The notes: generated by a model not told the origin, from the letters alone. A DNA stretch of 64,000 bases from Paragonimus westermani (GCA_008508345.1 QNGE01003069.1:13596-77595), one strand, 5' to 3'. Counted from the stretch's first letter, positions 1 through 12,185 are shown. Made by a program: numbers and translations.

Positions 1-144
1 TGTAACTGCTTTTCGTCTGACTGCTCCCCTTTGGCCTGTCTGACAAGGTTGCACCTGGAAGGACCGGAGTCCTAGTCAGCATAGCCCGCCGGATCAAAAC
101 AGTACACAAGCCCGACCACCACGTCAAGGTAGCAGTATAGGTCG
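1..144 (+). repeat. LINE 5' leader, copy 1
   Basis: This block aligns without gaps to 3636-3779 at roughly 80 percent identity by eye. It includes a shared 'GCACCTGGAAGGACCG' core. It is non-coding and probably the 5' untranslated region of the LINE family. Confidence 0.8.
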
Positions 145-2345
145 GGAAATGCAATAGTCCCCCTAGAGAGTCCCTCTTAGGAGGAAAAACTTCCTTTGTG
201 AAACCACTTTCCTTCGACTCCGTGAGGCTTTGGAAAATTAAGACTACAGAGCAACCGTCCCCTAGATACGACCGCATACCACTGTTCTGGTCTTAGGCTG
301 ATTCGATTCCCCCACAGCGCTGTCAATATCCGCACTCTCCGACAAGTTGTTAAGTAGGCCGCTTTCGCAAATATCCTGTTTGACCTTTTCTGCTACCTTT
401 GTATGATGTTCAGGTCTCTGCGCTGCATCGAACCAGAGAGCAGTGCTGGCTTGAACTTCAGTCCCTCCAAATTTAACCATGCCAGTCTGTACGTTACGCT
501 CAAAAACCTCATAAGCAAACGTCATTTGTTTCTGCCTGACCCTGATATGACGACTATTATCGAGAGCTTGAATACAGGCTGACTAAAAGCTCGCACACAG
601 TCAGTGGGCAAGATTTGGCCGAACAGTCGGAAGGGGTAATGTGAGCGTTTTTCAATGGACAACAAAGAGCTTTTTCTATGATTTGTGGTTATGCCGGCTC
701 TTAACTCACTGTTAGTGGGACTACATGTAAAAAATGTTTCTCTTTTCACCAGCCAGTGGAGCCCACTTGATAAGTGGACCAATTAATCTGGAAAACAAGT
801 CGTCTAGTCTTAACCAGTTCACATAAACAGCGTCATCCAAGTGTTCAGTTACTGTGTTCCAGACAGCCTTCCATCACAAGGAAAATTGGTTCTATTCCTT
901 AAGTTATTTGAAAAACAAGAGACCTCCCGGACCAGAGCTCATCTCTTTCAAAGAGTACGGAGAGGGGTTGATAATAGAATTGTAGAAACCCCTCCCGGCG
1001 GTTTACGTACCTGGTAATTCCCGTTCTCAACAGGGGAGCCTGAAGTGTATGTGACACTCACAGAGATGTCACTCATTAAACTAAGGGAAAATCAGGCCCG
1101 GCTGAGAGTGCGTTGACTGCAATTTCTACTCTGCGACGGATCTGAGAGCATCGGCACCGTTATAGACAACTGACGGTCCTGGTGGTTTTGGACCTAAAGA
1201 TGGTCTGTGATTCGCTTGATCATAATCCTTTCTGAAGCTTTGTCCTTCGCAAAAGAATTCTTGAGATATACTTGAATTTGTTAGTGACTGTTCTCGCTCT
1301 GCAAACATACTGAGAGTCTATAGACAACTGCCTCGGGTGTTCATCACTTTTAGTGGTTTTTGCTTGAAATGTCGGATTTCTTCTTACCCTTCAACGTTGC
1401 CATGAACAACATTCTGGAAGGTGTGTTTGAGGAATTCAGTAGGCTTAATTTCGTTCTTCGTGCGCACACTGAGTTATCAGACATGGATTGTATGAATGAC
1501 TGTCTTGCTCAGTCCCTTTGCCGGAGATATGAAGACCACACTGAACAAGGTGAATGGCCGGGCCGATTTGTATGGAACGCGTTGCACAGCTTCGAGGCGG
1601 TGTTTTGTCATGTTGACAACATTCCCGCTCCCACCTTTTTTAATGCAGTCAATCCACTGTAGACAGTTTCATGTGCCTGCGTAGCACTATTTGTAATGCT
1701 GGGGTGTCAACTGGAAAGACAAGGACCCTTGGTGCCTTTTTCAACCTGCAACACTTAAGGCATCGAACTGACGTCCAGTCGGTGTTGAAAGTGAGAATTT
1801 GTGATGCCTGCATAGGTTCTTATTTGGTCTACGGTTCGGAAACATGACCCCTTCGTGACGAAGATGTCCACAGACTTGTTGTATCTGACCATAGTTGCTC
1901 CAATTCACATCCGATGGGTTGATCACGTGAGCAACGCGGCCGTTTGCGAGGGCGTTTCGGCACGCTCGGTGTACGTGATCTGTTGGTTAACTAGTAAGGT
2001 GACACAATCTACGATAGTTGGGTCACATTACTTCTCTTGGCAACTGAACGCTTCCTCATCGGACCACAAACAATTGGTTAAGACCGTGGGGTGGTCAAAA
2101 GGTATCATGGGTAGGTAAGTGCCGCTTGACCGGTTGGTGCCCTCACAATCGTCCGTCACTGTCTATACGCTATCCCGGTATGGCATATTGCTGCAGTTAA
2201 TGGTTTGCCTGCAATCGTAATTCGTAGTTCTTCCACTTATCCTCGTTTCATTCATTTTCATCTCTTTTGGTGTTTTTTCCTTCGGGTTATTCCACCTCAC
2301 TGTTGCGGTGAGCAGCAACTCATGCTACACCTTTTGGTCATGTTC
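1..2345 (+). mobile_element. RTE-like LINE copy 1 (decayed, 5' end at window edge)
   Basis: This is a degenerate non-LTR retrotransposon of the RTE clade (SR2-like in flukes). Bases 1-144 match the leader of a second copy at 3636-3779. An endonuclease relic reading 'NIRTLRQV' lies near 320-350. Reverse-transcriptase relics follow: 'RPPGPELISF' near 920, 'STLRRI' near 1127, 'VVLDLK' near 1175, then 'NVAMNNILEGVF' in the open frame 1360-1662 and 'GDMKTTLNKVNG' in the overlapping frame. The tail block 'YGSET' near 1830 and the 3' untranslated block near 2290-2311 (a short self-complementary CTCACTG...CGGTGAG) also match copy 2. Frames shift repeatedly and stops are common. The catalytic YADD position reads roughly 'CMND', so it cannot be active. 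Much of the endonuclease is deleted. Confidence 0.8.
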
Positions 2346-3630
2346 CTGGCCGTTGTGAATGAAAAGATGGTAACATTATTTTTTTTATACCAGAGGTGAA
2401 CACTGAGCCTAACTACTTCATTCGGTAATGGTTTTAACAAGCTTAGTAAAATGCAGGAAATCTTCATTTTTCAGGCATTTACGCCCTCATACATCCGTGT
2501 GGGTCATTCTCTAGGTGCACGGTACCTTGACCTGATCTTTTTTACTCCTTGCATCTCTCAGCTCACGCGTGACACATCATCGGTAATCTTTTCACTGTAA
2601 CCACGCCAAGTCAGTTACGTACTACTCCAAGTGCCCTCACCCTGCGCCACCTGGTGGTGATTCCGAATCGGACGGCGGAGGATGCTCCAGTGAATCAGCC
2701 CCTTCTTCCATCGGTGAAACTACAATGTACGGAGCTGTCTGCCGGCGACAACGGAATGACTGTCTTAAGTTTGCCGTGTAACTTACATCAAACCTGCCGG
2801 ATATTCAAAAAGAAGTGCATGAGCAACTGCTTTTGAAAGTGATAAAATTCGCTGCCCATTGACATCTTATGTGCCATCGGCACATATCCTGAATGTTTCC
2901 GTAAATGTGACGCCCTGTATCTGACCGGAACCGTCGATGAAATGTCTATGATTACCGTACACGCCTTTATGGTTTCGGATTTTTCAGCCACCTTGTGCCT
3001 TTGGAGTCCACTAATCATCAGCTTCTTAGTTAGAATTCATGTTCGGAATTTCTACATACGGTTCTTGCGTGGCTTTCCTCCGATCGTTGTGTTGTCGATT
3101 CACAACGTAGCTACTTCGCGATTTATTCAATGCTCTTATTTCGAGGTTGTTTTATTGATGACTAACCACGCTTGTCCATTTGGATCCGACGTTTCAAGGG
3201 TGTGTTTAGGAGCGGCTCCTACTCTAGAGGTCCTCCTGAAGCCCTATGAGCTCCATCCATGTGGCAAGGATCAATTCGGACGTGTATTACCGGGAAACAA
3301 ATTTTTTTTGATAACTGTATATGGCGATGGTTGTCGCTACGAGGAGTTTGTGTATGCCGAGGTAATAGGAAAAGTAGAGGTTGGAGAGCTGGCCGGCACA
3401 GCATAGATTGATGGAACATATAATTTAAAGGACTGAGCTTAAGCGGAAATTGCCGGTCGACCATATGAGAGGTCGTCGTAGGGAGGTTTTACTGCATTAC
3501 CTAGCGCCATTGTATGCGTCGGTCGTGAATTTGACTAAACGTACACTTTATTTTGTATACATCAAATTACTATTTCACCTGAATTACTTTAGGGTGAACC
3601 TACGCGGTCAGTACTGCGTCATATAATCTC
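2346..3630. other. Spacer between two LINE copies; no gene recognised
   Basis: No conserved exon or element is seen. The longest open frame is 154 codons (2942-3406, forward). It has a hydrophobic first half and matches nothing I know. Its length is near what chance allows in 64 kb, so I do not call it a gene. Confidence 0.5.
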
Positions 3631-3635
3631 ACCAG

Positions 3636-3779
3636 TGCAAATGCTTTTGGTTTTACTGCTCCCGTTTGGCTTATTTGACAAGGTAGCACCTGGAAGGACC
3701 GAAGCCCTAATTATCCTAGCTCGCCAGATTAAAACTCCACACGAGCCCGATCATCACTTCAGGGTAGCCGTTTAGGTCG
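3636..3779 (+). repeat. LINE 5' leader, copy 2
   Basis: The block is co-linear with bases 1-144 and has the same length. It marks the left end of LINE copy 2. Confidence 0.8.
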
Positions 3780-4255
3780 TCTACCCTCAAACAAAAAGTC
3801 CCACCACCCAACTGTTGACCGTGAACACCAGCATAGTATCCAATACGGTCGAAAAACACCCGGTATCACCCAGAAGCCTAATGTTGCCTCGAATACATTC
3901 ACTGAGCGCAGCAGCACTCACAATCGGACATTAACATTTGGTTCACTGCGCCCTCGGGTAAGGCAAGCCCCTCACTATCAAGTGAGTCAGACTCTTGAGT
4001 CATTAGCTTCGGGCAAGGTCCCCCAAGAAAATTATGTATCCTGTTGTCAGACTTTTGAGGCAGATCCTCGGGGTGGGGTCCCCAAATCTATCTCCTTCCG
4101 TGGCGTAAACGATCTGGAAGTATCGGAAGTTATCGTTCTCCTGACAGTAACACGATTCACCCATCATGACATCATCTTTCTACTTCGCCCCCCAAGTTTC
4201 CTGCCTTTCATATACCTTCAGGTGATAATTGTTTCCTAAAGACAAGACAACTGGC

Positions 4256-4840
4256 AAAAATTGGCACCTTCAATGTTCGCATTTTCTGATAAGCCGGTCA
4301 GAGAGCTGCTCTAGCAAGTGCTCTCTCATGTCTGGGGCTTGACGTGTGCTGCGTGTTGGAAATGCGAGTCTATGATCCTAGTACCGTTATCCACTTGTAC
4401 TCATCACGAGATACTTGTCTATCCTAACGTCTTGCCCCTATGGTCTCTGGTAACGCCGAAGCTGAATCTTGTGGTCAAGCTGGAGCGGGAATCGCACTAG
4501 GTTCCAGAACAGAGCAATGTCCGCTCGACCGGATCCTAGTGAACGGTCGCTTGTGTGTTATCGGATTCAATACATCGGTTAAAGACTTTCGACGCGAATT
4601 AGAAAGCCGTCATGTTTTCGCTTTGCTGGCGTAAGCTCCAACGGATGCTTGTTCGGATGCTAGCAAAGATGCGTTCTATGACGTCCTCGTTGATCGTTCG
4701 ATGCAGACTAAACACAGCCATCATCATAGTAGCGGGCGATTTGAATGCTCAGCTTGGTTGTTCTTCTCTACAGGAGAAGCGGTTGAGAGGTGTTTGGTGT
4801 CCGGACACAACGCTCTGACAATGTAGAGAAACTGCTGCAG
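4256..4840 (+). pseudogene. LINE endonuclease (APE-type) relic
   Basis: The frame opens with 'KIGTFNVRIFSDK', the N-terminus of the apurinic-like endonuclease of RTE elements. It continues with 'VSGNAEAESCGQAG', 'ILVNGRLCVIGFNTSVK', and then an 'IIVAGDLNAQLG' block (about 4715-4755) that matches the family's conserved 'VVAGDMNAQ' motif. In live elements this domain nicks the target DNA for reverse transcription. Here the domain is spread over at least three frames, so no functional protein could be made. Identification rests on motif order. Confidence 0.75.
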
Positions 4841-5544
4841 CTGTTCGCGACCCACGGTCTCTGTATTTCCAGCAATGTATTCCAACACAGGAAGAAGCAC
4901 TTTATTACGTGGAGATCTCTGTATGCTTCTCAGCCATGAACACAGCTCGATAATATAAAGCAGTCAATTACAGGTGGCGCCACTCTGTTAACGACTGTCG
5001 TGCCTTTTGGAGCAACCACGTGAACAAGTAACGTGCTGTTATGCGTGCCAGCCTTGTTTTGTCCTTTTCCTAGAGGACACACGCTCGTAAATCTAAGAAA
5101 CTTGATTGGCATTCGAACGCGCAGAATGTAAATAACGCTCACCAGGAAGCACTGTTGAACAAGTTGCCCAGTTCGAGTCCGACAAGGGGTCCTAACGAAC
5201 ACTGGGAACAAATCGCAACGGCTGTGAAAGCATGCTGTTAAGAGCTGTTCAATTGCGACAGAACGGGATTTCCGTCAGGTCGACAAGCCTCATGATATCA
5301 GAAGCTACAAAACTCCTCCAGATATTTTGAGAAACTGAAGAGGTGTCTTGTGATTGATGCTTATCAACAGTAATCCCCGTTTTTCAAGAAGAGGGCCTGA
5401 AACTTATGTGATAACCACAGAGGCATCATTCGAGTGTCTGTTGCATCCAAGTTACTCACTGGCCTCACTTTACTTCGGCCCAGTAAGCTCAGAGAAATTC
5501 AGGTGCGCGAAGAACAGGCAGGAGTCCGATCGGGCCCAGAATGA

Positions 5545-6200
5545 ACATTTTCACTCTGCGACGGATAGTGGAAAACCAGCATTCATATAGGCAGTCGTGA
5601 TCTTTTTAGACCTAAAGGCTGCTTTCGATTCAATTGTTCGTAACGTTCTTTGGAACTGTTTTCTCCGCAAGGAAGTTTCAAAGAAATACGTTGAGGGACA
5701 ACTGTCTCGGACGTCCGCCACTTCTAATGGTGTTCGTCAAGGGCGTCCGATTTCCCCCTTATTCAGTTTTGTCACAGACGACACTCTGGGAAGTTCGCTT
5801 GAAAAGTCCAGTGTGCTTGGTGTTGAGCTTCTTCCTGGCGCTAGATAGACCGATTTGGAGCATGTGGATGATTTTGTCTCACTCAGTCCCTCTACCGAAG
5901 ACTGACTGCGTGAGCAATACAGCCATTCACCAGCAAGCATTTTGGAACGCTCGAGATGCGCGACCAATGTGTCAACTAATCACGGTGCACAGCCTGCGAT
6001 GGTTGGGTCACGTACTCCGAATGCCAGCTGAGCGTCTACAGTACCGGGAATTATTTGCTGAGACCACAAACAGTTAGGTAAAACTACGCGGTGGTCAAGA
6101 AACAACGCGGTCACGAAACATGAAGACCCTGACTGCTCCTGTGAGCGAAGTGGTTAAGTGTCGTCTGCCTGGCTGGGATCCCCATAATCACTTAAATCGC
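5545..6200 (+). pseudogene. LINE reverse transcriptase relic
   Basis: The frame 5597-5848 reads 'VIFLDLKAAFDSIVRNVLW', then 'TSNGVRQGRPISPLFSF' and 'SVLGVELLPGAR'. After an in-frame stop come 'TDLEHVDDFVSLSP' and 'SLRWLGHVLRMP'. These are the A, B, C and C-terminal blocks of an RTE reverse transcriptase in the correct order. The catalytic box reads HVDD, so the two aspartates survive while the tyrosine does not. Part of the palm between the A and B blocks is missing. It is broken by stops and frameshifts. Confidence 0.85.
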
Positions 6201-6410
6201 TGGTCAGAAGCGCTATCCCAGATGGTGGTGTACGATATTTAATCTTTTACTTGGATACACAAAATTTCTAGTTCTTCAGCTTGATCCTCTTTTGGTTATT
6301 CCCATTCTTCTCAACGGCGTTTTTTCGAAGATACTCCACGTCACTGTTGCGCTGAGTGGCGGCCCGAGCCACATTACCTGGTTAAGCTTTCTGATGGTGG
6401 TGATGGTGAT

Positions 6411-7927
6411 ATCTATCGTTTATTCGGTTTTCCTAGATTAGTTCATTCTGATTTCTTATATCCATGTTTAGGGTATTTCGCGGCGTCTTGTTCATTCGTT
6501 ATGGCGCATTTCCTAGATATGCTAACATCTTGTAGTGTGGCGACCGAAATCTTAGCTTTTTGAAACGTGCACGCATTCATTGAAGTAGCGAGCTTGGCGG
6601 GCAGTCGGTATACGGGTGATGTGGTCTGTATTAAATGTGAAGCGCATTCACCCGGGATATTTTGGAAGCGTGACTGAAGTTCTATTTCAGGTAGTGCTAG
6701 AATAAACACTGAAACCCGAGTATAGTGTCTCCTTCAGAAGGGTCTGTCTGTGAGACTGCGAGGACTGCGTTTAGTTGTGTGACGTCCAGTTTATATCCTA
6801 CCGTGTTTCATACATCGTCAGGGGCTTTTCGGGTGTACAGATTGGTCAAGTCTTCTTTAAAACCATTATGTAAACCGAACAACAACAGTTTTCTGACGAT
6901 TTACATCATTGTACTATATACTTCTTTCCATTAGGATATCAGTTCACGAGCCACTACCAACTGCTCTTCACATTTCAAGAAACTTCGTATTGTAATGTGG
7001 GATGCAGTACTTAGCCCACCTGTTTTGTTGCGTTTTCTCATCTAAAGTTGAGTTTTCAACGTTGATTTCTGGCGGAACTATTCGAAAACAAATCGCACTT
7101 TGATATTTTTACAATCAAGACAAAATTGAAGCGACACCTGTCATATGATAAAAAATCATTTGCGAAATGATTACAAGCCCGTGTTGTTGCTCAACGATCA
7201 TTCCTAACCCCGTTCTACTCATTATTATCATTATGTAGCTGGTGCCGATTACATTACCGTTACTGAATACAGTGCAGAAATGAATTTCGTACATCGGCAC
7301 ACGTGGGGCACATCTGTCTCCTGCTACACGAACGCACGATGAAAACTTTATCTCCCACAAAAGCAGTGCTATGTTGCACTTTTCCCATCTCCAGTCCGTG
7401 GCGTCTGTGTAGAGTTATTAAATGGTTGGATTGGGCAATATGAAGCTGCAGCCTCATTGAGAACCGGTGCAGGCTCATCGCAAGAAAATTGCGCCAAAAT
7501 GAACGAAATCTCCACTACATTGGGGAACTGGAGAACCCGTTCTTACAAGAGTAATATATTATGTTGATGATATGGTATTAAAATTCCCGGTGTACATCAT
7601 ACGGAGAGAGATAAAATTTTATTAACACTCTTAACCATCTCTTTCTAAAGCGGCCTTACAAACATTTTCTATCCGTTTCTGCGTTCTGTGCTTGCAATTT
7701 GTTCCACTTTACTTCGAAGGCACATTACCTATATGAAGCCTTATACTTCGTTTTTTTTGCAGTTTGATAAAAATTGACTGAGGTAACGTAAAAACGGATG
7801 TTCATACCATTACTTACCATACTATGCGAGTCTTACCTACCCTTGACACCCTCTAGAACTCAGTAATAACTATAGAATACAATTTGCTTGAATTGTGGTT
7901 GCAAGCTGTGTAACAAAGCGCTTTTAT
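6411..7927. other. No gene recognised
   Basis: I searched for the missing N-terminal exons of the downstream carbonyl reductase (glycine-rich TGxxxGIG and NNAG motifs) and found none. The short open frames here look random. Confidence 0.5.
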
Positions 7928-8077
7928 GGTATTGATATGTTCGCCGGGCTTCGCATTTAGGTTGCAAACGTTTCATCACCAAGCGAGGTGACATCGTCAG
8001 TGCACTGGTGATGTCACCTCGCTAGGTGATGAAACGTTTGCAACCTAAATGCCAAGCTCGGCGAACATATCAATTCC
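7928..8077. repeat. 150-bp near-perfect palindrome; paired Penelope-type termini
   Basis: Two 75-bp arms match at 69 of 75 positions around an axis between 8002 and 8003, with almost no loop. Each arm, read outward from the axis, contains a hammerhead-like order: CTGACGA (reverse strand, 8000-7994) or CTGGTGA (forward, 8005-8011), then a helix made by GTCACC and GGTGAT, then GAAAC, then GTTTGCAACC. The outer 'GGTTGCAAAC' is shared with the inverted termini of the Penelope element at 51828-53838, in the same outside-to-inside order. I infer an internally deleted Penelope element or a head-to-head terminus pair. It sits 250 bp before the first carbonyl reductase exon seen, probably in an intron. 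Confidence 0.75.
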
Positions 8078-8327
8078 AAAACCATCAACCCGAGCTACGA
8101 AAAACACCACCACTGTTCCCAACCATCAGCAAGCGCTGTTATGTGAGCTCAAGTTATTCAGAGAAATTGAAGAAAGTGGGGGCCGTTTTGTAGTTCTATG
8201 TGGTCTTGTCTACAAGTTTCCATAGTGCTACTTAGTATGTTTTTTGATTTACTGAGTTTGCCACCATCAGGCATAAATATGTCTCCCTGCTAACAGCAGT
8301 GCCTTGGTCATATTTTAACATGCACAG

Positions 8328-11300
8328 AATGACGCACCGGAACTGTTTGGTGAAAACGCACGAATCACAATCGATACAAATTTCACAAGCAACGTGGACT
8401 TCACGCTGGACTGTCTCCCGTTAATGGTGAAGGACGCAAGGTAGGCAGGTGGACACATACACGATCATTTTGCTTGTCAATTCATTTTCTTCGTTCAGGA
8501 TTGTTAACGTATGCAGTATGCTCGCCCGTGTGGCTTACAAACGTCTCAGTGCTCCGTTGGCCGCAAAATTCAATTCATCGATGACACTAGATCAACTACG
8601 CCTGTTGATGAATGAATTTGTGAAGTGAGTCGTATGTTCTTGTCATACTTTTAACTACATCACGTTCATTTTAGGGAGGTACCCCATCATTCTCCTTTGT
8701 TCGAACGATTTAGCATATTCCACCTGGAGTCCCACTTTTTCCGAGCCAGTATTAACTAATTTGTTTCCCCCTGTCCAATGTTTTTCTGACTGTACGTAGT
8801 GCGTGAAAGGTCTGGCTAAACGTCTTTGAATGAGCATTCTCCTCATAACATTCCGTTCACTATACAGAACGACGGTTCATGCCACTATTGGCAGTGAAGT
8901 TTGTGTTGTGTGTGTTCTTTATTTTGTTATACCCTATAGACACGCGGAAGCCGGTGACCACGAGCAATATGGTTGGCCCAGTCTGACCTACGGTGTTTCA
9001 AAGCTTGGTTTTACCAAGGCTACTTACATCCTCGCGGATATGCTGAAAGATGATCCACGAAAGATAATCATTAATGCGGTTAGTGTTTTGCCCGGTTTGA
9101 ACTCACATCGTTCGATTGTCATGTTCAATACATTTAGTTATCAGTACCAGATGACCAGTAACACGGAGTGTTTCATTTTGAGGCTGGACGAAAATGTCCG
9201 TGGGAATGCGAAGGCTATGATTATTTGTGGCTGATATTCAGTCCACTAACCAAAACCCCCTATTACTGCACAGTATAAAAAAAAATCACACCTTAAAGGA
9301 TCAGTGGCATCGCTTTAGAATCGATAACAGACATGTGCCGATGAAAGGCTTATCAAAATGAAATGAAATACCCTTCCCATCCAACCAACTAGCTTATCCT
9401 GTCCAAGTATAAGTATATTTTTCATTGTGGTCATATTCTTTGCTTACCCTTTCATAGTCTAGTATTTTGTATGTCTCGTTTTCAGTGTTGTCCTGGCTAC
9501 GTGGACACGGATATGACCGATCACAAAGGTTCGAAAACGCCTGAACAAGGTATGCATTACAATTTTCCCTATCCGGATAGTTTGCACTTACTAACTCGTT
9601 GTTTGCGTTATGGAATTGTCTCTGGGTTATTACGCAGCGATCCTTCTTGTGTCCACTCTGGTGTAATTTTCACGATGGTTTCACAGTCCTCCTAAGGGTA
9701 AACATTATCTTAAACTGGCCAAGTGTCACCATCGTCGTGTACCAATCCAGAGGTTACTTATCTTAGCTGTGGTCACTTCGAATGCTCCCATGGGGTTTCC
9801 GTAACTCGACAACTTCTAGTAGGCGCTCAGTGTAACACAACACACGTATTCCAACACAACCTCTTGGACCCCTTTAATAATGATTTAATGGCGATTTTCG
9901 TTTAAGATGCGGTTTGTGCTGGACATCATACTCGTTTTTACAGTTTAGTACAATTCATTCGTGAGATGCAGTGATCATAAGTGAATCTGTTCTTGGTTTG
10001 TCGTTTGATTAGTTACCCGCTTGTCGCCTTTGCAACACTGACATCAGTGTTGTGTCAACACGGCAGAGCAGCATGCACCAAAGTAAGTCTAACAACGAAT
10101 CTCTTAGGCACGTTGTTGATCTCGAAGGTCTTCTATCTCTTTCCATGTCCAGACTGGCACTATTCTTATCGTTCCGTTCTACATAAACCGGACCACACCA
10201 TTGACTAGGTGATTCACTATGTTTACAACCTACTAAGACTCCTGTTCTCGGGCGCTTACTTATCCATAATGGGGATTTCATTGCTTCCTAAGCCGGGCGA
10301 ACTCTAGTAACACCGTAACTAAATGGAACTTCTATTGCATCACTAATTGTGAATGGGGTCTGCGACTCACTTCTATGAGCCCAACATTCTGCGGTGCATG
10401 CTTATACATATTTGATTTTTGTTACATAATAGCGTTTTGTCATAATGCGCTCAAGTTTAAGTGAACAACTCTGCCGAAACGAAGTGAATTACCACCCTTT
10501 TTGAAAAATGTTACTGGAGTGGTACCAATGACCGAAGTGGTTTGCGTGTCAATGTTCTGTTTGTTAACGGTATTGAGTGATGTCGGTTGCGTCAGGAATG
10601 GTAAACGCATGTGTGGGCAACAGTATAACTCCAGTAGGTAGAATCGTGAAACACTATGGTAGGTTTGTATCATAGCAAACACGTAGATTTGTACGGTCAG
10701 GCTTTGGACTGCAAAATGCCAACAGGCGTCTAATAAGAAATAGTCTACCCAGCCAAATCGGATGTGAAGGGTTTTGGGCGTAGAGACACGCCATCGTTGG
10801 TGAACCACAGAGCTGCACGCGCTATGAAGACGTATGTTTGCGCGCACACTTGTCAAGCCACAACACTATCCCTGTCATTTTTCGCCTGTCTTGAAATTTG
10901 CTTAGCTTACAGATGATAACCATATGATTGTTTTGGTGTTGATTGTGCGGACAGATCAATTACTATCATCCAACGAACCCCGTGGATATGCTGTAGGATG
11001 AACTATCCGGTTGTATGCGCATAGTTCGCTGCATATTGTAGGAGTAACAGCTGCATTTCACATAGTAACAAATAACTCAGAGCATTCTGTGCATTTGTTA
11101 GTGGTTCGTGACCATTACTGACCGAATCTACCAATCTTCCTACCGAGTCACTAGGCGGTGTTCACTCCACATACTGTTTACCCTCCAAAGTAATGTTTCT
11201 GTTCATATGTTTTCTTACTAATAATCTTGTTATGCTCCGATTCCCTTCACAACCCTGACGAAGTTTTCACTGGATAAAGTTTTGCCGTGGAAGTATGGTG

Positions 11301-11575
11301 TAATGGGTCACACCTTATATATCAATGACAGATTTGTTTAGATGTTGCATTTGGGCATTTCTTCATAGAAACTTACGTCTATGCACCATATTTTGTTCAT
11401 AAATTTGTCATGTCTTTATATGAGTGATTCTTCTTGCTTACTGTCACGATACATCCGTCGGTTACCTATAGGTGCTGATACACTGTTCTACTTGGCTACC
11501 CTACCTCCCGGCGTCACTGAGCCATTCGGTCAATTTGTTCATGATCGCAAAGTGCACAAGTTTTTGAACACCTGA
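8328..11575 (+). CDS. CBR1: Carbonyl reductase [NADPH] 1-like, C-terminal five exons (N-terminus not found)
   Basis: This is an NADPH-dependent short-chain dehydrogenase that reduces carbonyl compounds in the cytosol. Five exons join in frame with GT-AG introns: 8328-8440, 8499-8624, 8940-9078, 9486-9549 and 11472-11575 (stop TGA 11573-11575). Together they give 181 residues. Exon 1 has 'NDAPELFGENARITIDTNF', matching the substrate loop and helix after NNAG. Exon 2 has 'RIVNVCSM', which holds the catalytic serine. Exon 3 has 'YGVSK', the catalytic Tyr-x-x-x-Lys, preceded by the CBR-type 'GWPSLT'. Exon 4 has 'CCPGYVDTDMTDHKG', the family's CCPGWVxTDM block. Exon 5 has 'LPPGVTEPFGQFV' and the end. 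Mammalian CBR1 is 277 residues, so about 95 N-terminal residues with the cofactor-binding glycine motif are absent here. They may lie upstream of the window or the gene may be truncated. All visible catalytic residues are intact and there is no frameshift. Confidence 0.93.
9550..11471. other. Long intron of the carbonyl reductase gene
   Basis: This 1.9-kb intron starts GTATGC and ends CCTATAG. No recognisable element lies inside it. The reverse-strand open frame of 138 codons at 10440-10856 matches no family I know. The other introns of this gene are 58, 315 and 407 bp. Confidence 0.75.
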
Positions 11576-12177
11576 CCGTTCAGTTAATTTGCCACAGTTC
11601 TTCATGTTACGCGCGCCCGCACACATATGCCGCATTACTAGTCGGTGTTCGTGTTTGACTTCTTGTGATTATACTTTTGGAACATCAGATTCTAAATACA
11701 AATTTGCTATTCATTGAACTGATGTTCTATATTGTCCACAAGTTAGGCCGGGAATTTAATGTGGAGATTTTGTGCACAAGCTGGCCGAGTGGATGAAGAT
11801 GGCTTCGCCTTTGTTGTGCTACTTTTTGGATTGGCCATGATATTTCGTGTTCATTGATTTATGTGTTGATCAAGGCGAAAGTTGTAAATCAACGCTGTCC
11901 TTATTTCATGATTAAGACAACTTTCAAAGGTGTTTGAGTGATAACGCGCAGTAGGGTTGTAGCGGGAATAGAAACTTTCCCGATGACGCGTCTACTCTGG
12001 TTTCATAATGTCAGTCGATAAGACCGAACCCTCAAAGTAACATGGCATGTGCATACCTAGTGACGATCACTGCCATTCTATCTGTGAACTTGACTTGTTC
12101 GCTATTTTACTCTAGTTATAGTTTCTTTTGGTATAGCTCTCAGTCTGACTGTTTAGTTGTAGGAGTGGAACCATCCA

Positions 12178-12183
12178 ATAAAG
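12178..12183 (+). promoter_or_regulatory. Possible polyadenylation signal
   Basis: AATAAA lies about 600 bp after the carbonyl reductase stop codon on the same strand, and I saw no closer AATAAA. It is plausible as the mRNA 3' end signal, but the hexamer alone is weak evidence. Confidence 0.3.
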
Positions 12184-12185
12184 CT

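Larger units (their letters stand above)
3631..6410 (+). mobile_element. RTE-like LINE copy 2 (decayed, internally deleted)
   Basis: A second copy of the same LINE family keeps both ends: the leader (3636-3779) and the 3' untranslated block near 6335-6357. In between are an endonuclease relic (about 4256-4840) and a reverse-transcriptase relic (about 5545-6200). The part joining them lacks most of the finger domain. The C-terminal signature 'HSLRWLGHVLRMPAERLQYR' is readable at about 5990-6050. At about 2.8 kb it is shorter than a complete RTE element (usually over 3 kb). It carries stops and frameshifts, so it is dead. It lies upstream of the carbonyl reductase exons in the same orientation. 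Confidence 0.85.

Noticed and set aside
262..525. 87-codon reverse-strand frame with a soluble-protein look
   Set aside because: The opposite strand carries the LINE endonuclease relic (NIRTLRQV) in this interval, so the reverse frame is probably its shadow.
2942..3406. 154-codon forward open frame
   Set aside because: Mixed hydrophobic composition with no family signature. It lies between two dead LINEs.
6804..6819. GTTTCATACATCGTCAG, a reverse-strand hammerhead-like order
   Set aside because: Helix II is at most two or three weak pairs and helix I does not form; probably chance.
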